DNA of 9,358 nucleotides from assembly GCA_019689775.1 (NCBI GenBank), contig JADGGV010000111.1, positions 1 to 9,358 on the forward strand. Direction: 5' to 3'. Each line of letters opens with the position of its first letter. Position 1 is the first letter of the stretch. This DNA comes from Gemmatimonadota bacterium. Its GTDB lineage: Bacteria > Gemmatimonadota > Gemmatimonadetes > Longimicrobiales > RSA9. The translations under genes and the position numbers were made by a program. Positions 1-7,209 of the stretch are shown in pieces. Below the pieces are notes generated by a model. It was not told the DNA's origin. It searched no databases and saw only the letters and a list, made by a program, of their open reading frames with translations.

Positions 1-16
1 CGCCCCGCCCGCCCCC

Positions 17-1336
17 GTGTCCGCGTCCGCGCGGACGTCGGCGGCGACCAGCCCCGACAGCCTGCTCGACCGTGGGCTCGGCGTCCGCCAGCTCGCCGCC
101 ACGATCTTCAACTACACGGTCGGGAGCGGGATCTTCGTGCTCCCGGCGCTCGCCGTCGCGCAGCTCGGCACGGCCGCCCCGCTGGCCTATCTGCTCTGCG
201 CGGTCGTCATGGGGCTCGTCGTGCTCGTCTTCGCCGAGGCCGGCAGCCGCGTCTCGGCGACCGGCGGACCCTACGCCTACGTCGAGACCGCGCTCGGCCC
301 GCTGACTGGCTTCGTCGCCGGCGTGCTCCTCTCGGTCAACGACATCGCCGCGGCCGGCGCCATCGCGGCGCTGCTCGCCGGCTCCGTCGCGCGCATCCTC
401 GGCGTCGCCGGGGCGCTCGCGCAGGGCGTCATCACGACGGTGCTGCTCGCCGGGCTCGCCGCGATCAACATCCGCGGCGTCCGCTGGGGCGCGCGCGTCG
501 TCGAGGTCTTCACCGCGGCGAAGTTGATCCCGCTCCTCTTCTTCGTCGTCGTGGGCGCGTTTTTCGTCTCGCCGGCGAACCTGCGCCTCGACGCGCTGCC
601 GAGCGCCTCTAGCCTCGCCTCGACCGCCGGCGTGCTCCTGTTCGCGTTCACCGGGATCGAGGCGGCGCTCCTGCCGAGCGGCGAGGTCCGCGACCCGGCG
701 CGCACCGTGCCCCGCGCGGCCATCCTCGCGCTCGGCTTCACCACGCTGCTCTACCTGGCGGTCCAGGCCGTGGGGCAGGCCGTCATGGGCCGCGCGCTCG
801 CAGGCGACGACGTCGCGCCGCTCGCCACCGCCGCCGGCACGTTCGCGGGCCGCGCCGGCCTCTCGCTCCTCCTGGTCGGCGCCAGCATCTCGATGTTCGG
901 CTGGCTCACCGGCTCGCTCCTCGCCGGACCGCGCGGCCTCTTCGCGCTCGCCCGCGACGGCTTCCTGCCGCGCCGCGTCGCCACCGTGCACCCGCGCTTC
1001 CAGACCCCGCACGTCGCCATCGCGCTCTACGCCGCGCTCGCGCTCGGCCTCGCGCTCAGCGGCACCTTCGAGCGCCTCGCCGTGCTCTCCAACCTCGCCG
1101 CGCTCGGCCTCTACTTCCTGAGCGCCATCGCCATGTGGGTGCTGCGCCGGCGCGGCGTGCGCGGCGACGGCGAGCCGTTCCGCATCCCCGGCGGCCCGAT
1201 CGTGCCGGCGCTCGCGTGCGCCGTCGTCGCCTGGGTCATCGGGCAGACGATCACGGCGCGCGAGTTCGCGGCGTTCGGCGTCGTGCTCGCGGTGGCGCTC
1301 GTGGTCTGGGTGGCGCGGCGGGTGAAGCGGGGTTGA
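17..1336 (+). CDS. APC-superfamily amino acid permease
   Basis: This is an inner-membrane secondary transporter of the amino acid-polyamine-organocation superfamily, probably moving an amino acid or related cation by proton symport or antiport. About 12 hydrophobic helices fill its 439 residues, which is a normal family length. Family motifs are in the expected order: GSGIF at residues 36-40 in the unwound first helix (substrate backbone binding), GGPYAY at 83-88 after helix 2, FTGIEA at 211-216 in helix 6, and GEVRDP at 222-227. The C-terminal part has the usual ARDGFLP loop. The start is the GTG at 17, but no ribosome site is visible and the frame is open to the window edge, so the true start may lie further left. 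The stop overlaps the start of the glycosyltransferase. Substrate is not predictable from sequence alone. Family assignment is secure; the exact start is not. Confidence 0.9.
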   Translation: MSASARTSAATSPDSLLDRGLGVRQLAATIFNYTVGSGIFVLPALAVAQLGTAAPLAYLLCAVVMGLVVLVFAEAGSRVSATGGPYAYVETALGPLTGFVAGVLLSVNDIAAAGAIAALLAGSVARILGVAGALAQGVITTVLLAGLAAINIRGVRWGARVVEVFTAAKLIPLLFFVVVGAFFVSPANLRLDALPSASSLASTAGVLLFAFTGIEAALLPSGEVRDPARTVPRAAILALGFTTLLYLAVQAVGQAVMGRALAGDDVAPLATAAGTFAGRAGLSLLLVGASISMFGWLTGSLLAGPRGLFALARDGFLPRRVATVHPRFQTPHVAIALYAALALGLALSGTFERLAVLSNLAALGLYFLSAIAMWVLRRRGVRGDGEPFRIPGGPIVPALACAVVAWVIGQTITAREFAAFGVVLAVALVVWVARRVKRG

Positions 1337-2334
1337 GGCTGTCCATCCTGCTCCCGTGCCGCGACGCGGCGGCCGTGCTCCCGGCGGCGATCGCGTCGCT
1401 CGAGCGGCAGACGTTCGCCGCGTACGAGGTCGTCGCCGTGGACGACGGCTCGCGGGACGCCACCCCGGCGCTGCTGGCCGCGTGGGCATCGCGGGATGCG
1501 CGCGTGCGGGTGCTGCGCACGCCGCCGCGGGGGATCGCGCACGCGCTGGCGCTCGCGCTGGCGGAGGCGCGCGGCGAGCTGGTCGCACGGATGGACGCGG
1601 ACGACGTCGCCGCCCCGGACCGGCTCGAGCGCCAGGTCGCGTTCCTCGACTCCGAGCCGGAGGTGGCGGCCTGCGGTTGCGGCGTGCGCTACTTCCCGCG
1701 CCCGGTGGTCCGTGACGGCGCGCGGCGCTACGAGGCGTGGCTGAACTCGCTGTCCACGCCGGCGTCGCTGGCGCGCGACATCTTCGTCGAGTGCCCGATC
1801 GCGCACCCGACGCTGGTGGCGCGCCGCGCCGCGCTCGAGGCGGTCGGCGGCTACCGCGACCCCGGCTGGCCCGAGGACTACGACCTCGTGCTCCGGTTGT
1901 GGGCCGCCGGGCGCGCGCTCGCGAGCGTCCCGCGCGTGCTCCTGCACTGGCGCGAGTCGCCCGGTCGCGCCTCCCGCGTCGACCCACGCTACTCGCCCGA
2001 CGCGTTCCGGCGGTGCAAGGTTCATTACCTGAAGGCGACGCTGCTCCGCCGCCGCGCCGGCGTGGTGGTCTGGGGCGCGGGCCCGGTCGGGAAGGCGTTC
2101 GCGCTCGAGCTGCGCCGCCAGGACGTGCCGGTCCGCGCGTTCGTCGACCTGGACCCGCGCAAGATCGGCCAGGAGATCCACGGCGCGCCCGTGATCCCGC
2201 CCGAGCGGATCGACGCCTTCCGCGGCGCGTTCGCCGTCGCCGCCGTCGGCTCCCCTGGCGCGCGCGAGGAGATCCGCGGCGTGCTGGACGCGGCGGGGTG
2301 GAAGGAGCTGGAGGATTACTGCGCGGTGGCGTGA
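1333..2334 (+). CDS. Family 2 glycosyltransferase with C-terminal Rossmann-like domain
   Basis: This predicted cytoplasmic GT-A fold enzyme transfers a sugar from a nucleotide-sugar donor, acceptor unknown. It has 333 residues. The N-terminal GT2 domain shows LSILLPCRD at 3-11, VDDGS at 36-40 (nucleotide binding), RMDADD at 86-91 (DXD-type metal site) and PEDYD at 180-184 (acidic pair where GT2 enzymes place the catalytic base). From about residue 243 a second domain begins with VVVWGAGPVG (GAGPVG at 248-253), followed by a strand ending FVDLDP and a KIGQEIHG segment. This resembles the nucleotide-binding-like fold of sugar acetyltransferase N-termini and of C-methyltransferase C-termini. I chose the TTG at 1333 because the GT2 domain starts directly after it and it overlaps the permease TGA as TTGA; the in-frame ATG at 1135 would add a long tail with no domain inside the permease gene. 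There are no membrane helices. Domain calls are firm; the biological product is unknown. Confidence 0.85.
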   Translation: MRLSILLPCRDAAAVLPAAIASLERQTFAAYEVVAVDDGSRDATPALLAAWASRDARVRVLRTPPRGIAHALALALAEARGELVARMDADDVAAPDRLERQVAFLDSEPEVAACGCGVRYFPRPVVRDGARRYEAWLNSLSTPASLARDIFVECPIAHPTLVARRAALEAVGGYRDPGWPEDYDLVLRLWAAGRALASVPRVLLHWRESPGRASRVDPRYSPDAFRRCKVHYLKATLLRRRAGVVVWGAGPVGKAFALELRRQDVPVRAFVDLDPRKIGQEIHGAPVIPPERIDAFRGAFAVAAVGSPGAREEIRGVLDAAGWKELEDYCAVA

Positions 2335-2547
2335 GGGCGGCGGGAAGGGCGTCCACCGCGGATTCGACGGCGCGCGGGGGCGGAGCCGGCGTTGCCGGCG
2401 CCCGCGAACCCCGCCGAACGCCCCGGTCGCTTCCGGCCGTGGACGGATGGGCTCCCTTGCGGTTCCGTGACATCCGCGTAACATTGCTCGTGCGGCATCT
2501 CTGAACGTGCCCGAGCGCTTCTCTTTTACCGCTTCCCGGTACAACTC
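2335..2547 (+). other. Gene-free leader upstream of susC-like gene
   Basis: This 213-base gap follows the glycosyltransferase and precedes the susC-like gene. Its first ~100 bases are extremely GC-rich and contain an imperfect hairpin around 2375-2407 (arms of the type CGCGGG...GCCGG / CCGGC...CCCGCG). That could weakly end transcription of the upstream pair, but no T-run follows it. The second half is less GC-rich and holds the promoter candidate. An inverted repeat CGGATG (2444-2449) / CATCCG (2471-2476) brackets the candidate -35. No good Shine-Dalgarno sequence lies before the ATG at 2548; the bases there are pyrimidine-rich (TTCTCTTTTACC). The open frames crossing this gap are not gene-like. 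Confidence 0.5.
2457..2484 (+). promoter_or_regulatory. Candidate sigma70-like promoter for the susC-susD operon
   Basis: TTGCGG (2457-2462) and TAACAT (2479-2484) are separated by 16 bases. The -35 matches TTGACA at three positions and the -10 matches TATAAT at four, so this is a weak match chosen mainly by its place, about 60 bases before the susC-like ATG, and by the local fall in GC content. I saw no Bacteroides-type TANNTTTG box. Confidence 0.3.
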
Positions 2548-5500
2548 ATGACAAAACGCGTCGTCGCGGCAGTAGTCGGGGTGTTCCTCGTTGCGGCGCA
2601 AGCATTTGCGCAACAACTGACCATCACCGGAAAGGTGACGGACGAACAGGGCGCGCCGCTCGCGGGTGCGCAGATCCTGGTCAAGGGGACCGGCCGAGGA
2701 ACCCTGAGCAACAATGCCGGGGTTTACTCGATCCGCGCCTCCCGGGGCGAGGTGTTGCAGTTCAGCTATCTCGGCAAGACGACCGAGGAGCGGACCGTCG
2801 GCGCCTCGACGACCATCGACGTGCAGCTCAGCGCCTCGGCGATCGGCCTGCAAGCGGTCGTCGTGACGGCGCTCGGTCAGACGGCGGCGAAGCGGTCGCT
2901 CGGGACGTCGCAGCAGACGGTGCGGGGCCCGGTAGTCGCGCAGTCGCAGCGGGAGAACTTCATCAACGCGCTGGCCGGGCGCGTCGCCGGCGTGGACGTG
3001 ACGAGCACGTCGGGGCTCCCCGGCGCGTCGTCCATGATCACGATCCGTGGCGTCAGCTCGATCAGCAGCAGCAACCAGCCGCTCGTGGTCATCGACGGGC
3101 TCCCCGCCGACAACAAGACCATGAACACGGCGTTCCTCGCCTCCGACGTCAGCGCGAACACGGCGCTCAGCAACCGCGGGATCGATTTCACGAACCGCGC
3201 CGCGGACTTCAACCCCGAGGACATCGAGAGCATCACGGTGCTGAAGGGGCCGGAGGCCGCCGCGCTCTACGGCATCGACGCGGCGAACGGCGCCATCGTG
3301 ATCACGACGAAGCGCGGCCGCGCCGGCGGCGGCTTCGAGTACAGCGCCGACTTCAAGATCGAATCGACGCGGAGCCGGCCCGAGATCCAGAACGTGTTCG
3401 GGCCCCAGGCGTCCCTCGGCAGCTCGACGTTCCTCTTCTTCGGGACGCCGTACCCGGCCGGCACGAAGTTCTATGACAACATCGACGGCTTCTTCCAGAA
3501 CGCGCTGACGCAGCATCACAACCTCGCGTTCAGCGGCGGGACGCAGGACGGCCGCATCAACTACCGCGTCTCCGCCGGGACGGCGCGGCAGCAGGGCGTC
3601 ATCCCCAACTCCCGCTACGACCGCGTCAACGTGACCGCCGCGACGCAGGCGCACGCGCTCGATTGGCTGAACATCGACGCGGTCATGCAGTACTCCTACA
3701 ACACCAGCAACATGCCGGTGACCGCCGGCGGCGGCCCGCTCCTCGGCCTCCTGGCCTGGCCCGACACGGTCGACGCCAAGCAATGGCTCACGCCCGCGGG
3801 CACCCGGCGTCGGCTGACGACGCTCTCGCAGGGCGCGGAGATCGACAACCCGTACTTCAGCGTCAACAAGAATCACAACAAGCAGCAGAACAGCCGCATC
3901 AACGTCAACGTCGGTCTCAGCATCATGCCCTTCTCGTGGGGCTACCTGAAGACGAACATCGGGACCGACAACTACACGGACCAGGTCGAGGTGCTGCGGC
4001 ACCCCGAGAGCGCGCTCGGATACAGCTACGAGGGGATCCTCGACCAGACCACCGACTTCACGCGCAACATCACGGCGCAGACGCTGCTGAACATCAATCC
4101 GCTGCGGATCACGAACGACCTCTCGATCAGCGGCCTCGTGGGCCACCAGGTCCGCGACGAGCGGCAGGCTGTCGACATCCTGGGCGGGACCCACTTCCTC
4201 GACCCGAACTTCGTCTCGATCAACAACTCGGACGACCGCACGGAAAGCACGAAGCTCATCCGGCGCCGGGTGGTCAGCGCGTTCGGCCAGGCGCAGCTCA
4301 ACTTCCGCGATTACCTCTACATCACCGGCACGGGCCGGAACGACTGGACGTCGACGATCCCGCCGGAGGCGAACTCCTTCTTCTACCCGTCGATCTCGGG
4401 CAGCTTCATCTTCACGGACGCGCTCCCCGCGACGAAGAAGATCTTCAGCTCCGGCAAGCTGCGCGCGGCGTTCGCCGAGGTCGGCCGCGACGCGGCGCCA
4501 TACTCGTACCTCCCGGCGCTGGAGTATAAGACCACGTCGTACGGCGGCTACGGCGCCGGCTTCTGGGGGCCGAACCCGAAGCTCAAGCCCGAGTTCGCGA
4601 AGTCCTACGAGTTCGGCACCGAGCTGGGCATGTTCAATGACCGGCTTGGCCTCGACGTGACCGTCTACCGCAAGACGACCACGGACCAGATCGTCCAGAA
4701 CGTCCGCGGCAGCTACGGCACCGGCTTCATCCTCTTCAACCTGAACGGCGCCAAGACGCGCAACCAGGGCCTCGAGATCTCGCTGCGCGGCACGCCGGTG
4801 CAGCGCCGGGACTTCTCCTGGGACGTGCTCGCCAACTTCAACGCCGCCCGTGGGAAGGTCGTCGAGCTCTCGCATGACCTCCCGGAGTCCTACGTGTCCG
4901 ACACCTGGCTGTACGGCAACGTCCGCAACGGCGTGCGGCCCGGGACATCCACCATGGCGCTGACCGGGCTGTTCTACCTGCGCGTCGACTCCGCGAAGGG
5001 CGGCCACAAGGGCGACCTGCTGATCGACCCGTCGAGCGGCCTGCCGATCCGCTCCAGCGACTTCATCGACCGGGGCTACGACCGCCAGCCGGACTTCACG
5101 GTCGGCATCTCGAACACCTTCACCTACAAGAAGTTCGCGCTCGACTTCCTCGTCGACATCCGCAAGGGCGGCGACATCTTCAACGCCACCGAGCACTGGC
5201 TCACCGTGCGCGGCCTCGCCCCGAGCACGCTCGACCGCGAGACGCCGCGCGTGATCAAGGGCGTGCTCCGCGACGGCAACGAGAACACCGACCACCCGAC
5301 GATCAACAACATCGTCATCACGCCCGCGGCCCAGACGGCCTACTACACGAACATGAGCGAAGAGCTCTTCATCGAGAAGGACATCAACTGGCTGCGGCTC
5401 AAGGAGATCACGCTGAGCTACGCGTTCCCCGCGCGGCTCGTGCACGCGAAGACGGCTCGCGCCTTCGTGACGATCACCGATCCGTTGCTCCTCACGAACT

Positions 5501-5628
5501 ACACCGGCCTGGATCCGATCGTGAACGGCAACACCGCCGCGGTGGGTGGCTCGAGTGGTGTGGGCATCGACTACGGCAACTTCCCGATCCCGGTTGGCAT
5601 CAACTTCGGCTTCAGGGTGGGGTTCTGA
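2548..5628 (+). CDS. susC: SusC/RagA-type TonB-dependent outer-membrane transporter
   Basis: This is a TonB-powered outer-membrane barrel that imports glycans, peptides or similar nutrients with a SusD-type lid. At 1026 residues it has normal SusC length. A signal peptide covers residues 1-21 (cleavage after AFA). A carboxypeptidase-regulatory-like beta domain follows at about 23-100 (TITGKVTDEQGAPLAGA). A TonB-box-like stretch, AVVVTALGQ, lies at 103-111. The plug spans about 120-257, including IRGVSS, VVIDGLP, NPEDIESITVLKGPEAAALYG (LKGP from 232) and ANGAIVITTKRG ending at 257. The rest is the beta barrel, ending in a C-terminal phenylalanine (FGFRVGF), as outer-membrane barrels do. There is no N-terminal STN domain, so FecR/sigma signalling through this protein is not expected. 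The ATG at 2548 starts a clean signal peptide but lacks a Shine-Dalgarno site. The gene symbol denotes family membership, not starch as substrate. Confidence 0.95.
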   Translation: MTKRVVAAVVGVFLVAAQAFAQQLTITGKVTDEQGAPLAGAQILVKGTGRGTLSNNAGVYSIRASRGEVLQFSYLGKTTEERTVGASTTIDVQLSASAIGLQAVVVTALGQTAAKRSLGTSQQTVRGPVVAQSQRENFINALAGRVAGVDVTSTSGLPGASSMITIRGVSSISSSNQPLVVIDGLPADNKTMNTAFLASDVSANTALSNRGIDFTNRAADFNPEDIESITVLKGPEAAALYGIDAANGAIVITTKRGRAGGGFEYSADFKIESTRSRPEIQNVFGPQASLGSSTFLFFGTPYPAGTKFYDNIDGFFQNALTQHHNLAFSGGTQDGRINYRVSAGTARQQGVIPNSRYDRVNVTAATQAHALDWLNIDAVMQYSYNTSNMPVTAGGGPLLGLLAWPDTVDAKQWLTPAGTRRRLTTLSQGAEIDNPYFSVNKNHNKQQNSRINVNVGLSIMPFSWGYLKTNIGTDNYTDQVEVLRHPESALGYSYEGILDQTTDFTRNITAQTLLNINPLRITNDLSISGLVGHQVRDERQAVDILGGTHFLDPNFVSINNSDDRTESTKLIRRRVVSAFGQAQLNFRDYLYITGTGRNDWTSTIPPEANSFFYPSISGSFIFTDALPATKKIFSSGKLRAAFAEVGRDAAPYSYLPALEYKTTSYGGYGAGFWGPNPKLKPEFAKSYEFGTELGMFNDRLGLDVTVYRKTTTDQIVQNVRGSYGTGFILFNLNGAKTRNQGLEISLRGTPVQRRDFSWDVLANFNAARGKVVELSHDLPESYVSDTWLYGNVRNGVRPGTSTMALTGLFYLRVDSAKGGHKGDLLIDPSSGLPIRSSDFIDRGYDRQPDFTVGISNTFTYKKFALDFLVDIRKGGDIFNATEHWLTVRGLAPSTLDRETPRVIKGVLRDGNENTDHPTINNIVITPAAQTAYYTNMSEELFIEKDINWLRLKEITLSYAFPARLVHAKTARAFVTITDPLLLTNYTGLDPIVNGNTAAVGGSSGVGIDYGNFPIPVGINFGFRVGF
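5614..5622 (+). promoter_or_regulatory. Ribosome binding site for the susD-like gene
   Basis: AGGGTGGGG lies inside the last codons of the susC-like gene, 5 bases before the ATG at 5628. It is the clearest purine-rich site upstream of any plus-strand start here. It supports that ATG as the start and translation coupled to the preceding gene. Confidence 0.5.
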
Positions 5629-7202
5629 TGAAACGACTGAGCGCGGTGGCGCTGACCGGCCTTCTGGCCCTGTCGTCGGGGGGGTGCAAGGACTTCCTCG
5701 ACGTGAACACGAACCCGGACGCGCCCCAGACGGTTTCGGCCAATCTGTACCTGCCCCCCATGGAGCACTGGTTCGCGACGGCGCCCCAGTACGACGGGCG
5801 GTTCGTGGGCCGCTACACGCAGATGTGGGCGCTGCCCACGTCGAGCTCGACGCCGAGCACCTGGGACCGCATGGGCTACGACCCGTCCAGCGACAACGGT
5901 GGCGAGCAGTGGCGCGACGTCTACTGGTCGTTCGGCTCGAACCTGATCACCATGATGGACAAGGCGCGCGCCGAGGAGCGCTGGGACCTGCTCGGCGTCG
6001 GCTACGTCCTGAAGGCCTGGGGCTGGCAGGTGCTGACTGACCTGCACGGCGAGATCATCATCAAGGAAGCGTTCGACCCGACCCGGACCACCTTCGATTA
6101 CGACAGCCAGGAGTACGCCTACACCGTCGTGCAGCAGCTCCTGGACAGCGCGATCGTGTACCTGTCGCGCACCGATGGCGCCGTCGACCAAGGATACCTG
6201 GCCGTCGGCGACCACATCTACAACGGCGATCGCACGAAGTGGCTGAAGCTGGCCTACGGCCTGAAGGCGATCAACCTCAACCACTACTCGAACAAGAGCT
6301 CGTACGACCCGCGGGCGGTCATCGCCGCCGTGGACAACTCGTTCACGAGCAATGCGGACGACGCGTTGTTCCCGTTCCCCGCGGTCAGCGCGAACGACGA
6401 CCGGAACTTCTTCGGCCCGACCCGGAACAACATCACGTCCTACCGGCAGACGCAGTTCATCGTCGGTCTCATGGACGGCACCCAGTTCGGCGGTACCGTC
6501 GATCCGCGCATGAGCCGCATGTTGTCGGCGTCACCGGACGGCCAGTACCGCGGCGTCGATCCGAACGTCGGCAACTTCCTCTCGCTCATGCCGGCGAATC
6601 AGCAGCCGAACAACCTCTTCGGCTATCCCGGCGCGACGCGCCTGGATCTCCCGAGCAAGTACATCTTCTCCGACAGGTCGCACTTCCCGATCGTCACGTA
6701 CGCGGAGCTGCAGTTCGTCAAGGCGGAAGCCGCGCTGCGCATGGGTGACATGGCCACCGCGCTGGCGGCGTACCGGAACGCGATCTCGGCCCACATCGAC
6801 TTCGTCAACGCGCGCAACATGGACGATGGCCAGTGGCCGACGCAGATCACCGCCGCGGAAAAGGAGGCGTTCCTTTCGGACCCGAACATCGTCCCCGCCA
6901 CGCTCACCCTCTCGCACGTCATGTCGCAGAAGTACATTGCGCTCTGGGGGTGGGGCTTCAACGAGATCTGGCTGGACATGCGGCGCTACCACTACACGGA
7001 CATGGATCCGGTGAGTGGCACGCAGGTGTTCCGCGGGTTCACGCCGCCCACGAACCTCTATCCCGACAACGGCGGCAAGCTCGTGCAGCGCATCCGGCCG
7101 AGGTACAACTCCGAGTACGTCTGGAACATCAAGGCACTCGAGGTCATCGGCGGGCTCGCCCCGGATTACCACACGAAGCCCCTGTGGATCACTCAACCGT
7201 AA
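5628..7202 (+). CDS. susD: SusD/RagB-type nutrient-binding outer-membrane lipoprotein
   Basis: This is the surface lipoprotein that captures substrate and closes over the SusC barrel. It has 524 residues. A short lipoprotein signal ends at Cys20 in SSGGC (the -3 position is Ser, slightly off the lipobox consensus). The cysteine is followed by KDFLDVNTNPDAP, the hallmark start of the SusD-like family. Helical TPR-like repeats follow: WLKLAYGLKAINLNHY in the middle, YAELQFVKAEAALRMGD from 358, and QKYIALWGWGFNEIWLDMRR at 434-453. The last two are typical of the SusD-like_2 (PF12771-type) branch. Its ATG shares one base with the susC stop (TGATG), so the pair is made together. The acidic residues soon after the lipidated cysteine fit a surface-export signal of the Bacteroidota kind, by inference. 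Substrate is unknown. Confidence 0.93.
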   Translation: MKRLSAVALTGLLALSSGGCKDFLDVNTNPDAPQTVSANLYLPPMEHWFATAPQYDGRFVGRYTQMWALPTSSSTPSTWDRMGYDPSSDNGGEQWRDVYWSFGSNLITMMDKARAEERWDLLGVGYVLKAWGWQVLTDLHGEIIIKEAFDPTRTTFDYDSQEYAYTVVQQLLDSAIVYLSRTDGAVDQGYLAVGDHIYNGDRTKWLKLAYGLKAINLNHYSNKSSYDPRAVIAAVDNSFTSNADDALFPFPAVSANDDRNFFGPTRNNITSYRQTQFIVGLMDGTQFGGTVDPRMSRMLSASPDGQYRGVDPNVGNFLSLMPANQQPNNLFGYPGATRLDLPSKYIFSDRSHFPIVTYAELQFVKAEAALRMGDMATALAAYRNAISAHIDFVNARNMDDGQWPTQITAAEKEAFLSDPNIVPATLTLSHVMSQKYIALWGWGFNEIWLDMRRYHYTDMDPVSGTQVFRGFTPPTNLYPDNGGKLVQRIRPRYNSEYVWNIKALEVIGGLAPDYHTKPLWITQP

Positions 7203-7209
7203 CCGACCG

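Noticed and set aside
2375..2407. A rho-independent terminator for the permease/glycosyltransferase pair
   Set aside because: The hairpin is imperfect with an internal bulge and no T-run follows. It is noted only as a weak possibility in the leader entry.
2316..2498. A 60-codon minus-strand frame in the leader upstream of the susC-like gene
   Set aside because: It has no ribosome site or conserved-looking sequence and overlaps the end of the glycosyltransferase; it is most likely chance.
1111..5445. A 1444-codon open frame on the minus strand opposite the glycosyltransferase and susC-like genes
   Set aside because: It is a mirror frame of high-GC coding sequence: Arg/Val/Asp/Glu-rich low-complexity translation, no recognisable domain, and it runs antisense to two clearly real genes and their promoter gap.
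5571..6284. A 237-codon minus-strand open frame opposite the susD-like gene
   Set aside because: It is an antisense shadow with no domain and biased composition, opposite a well-supported gene.
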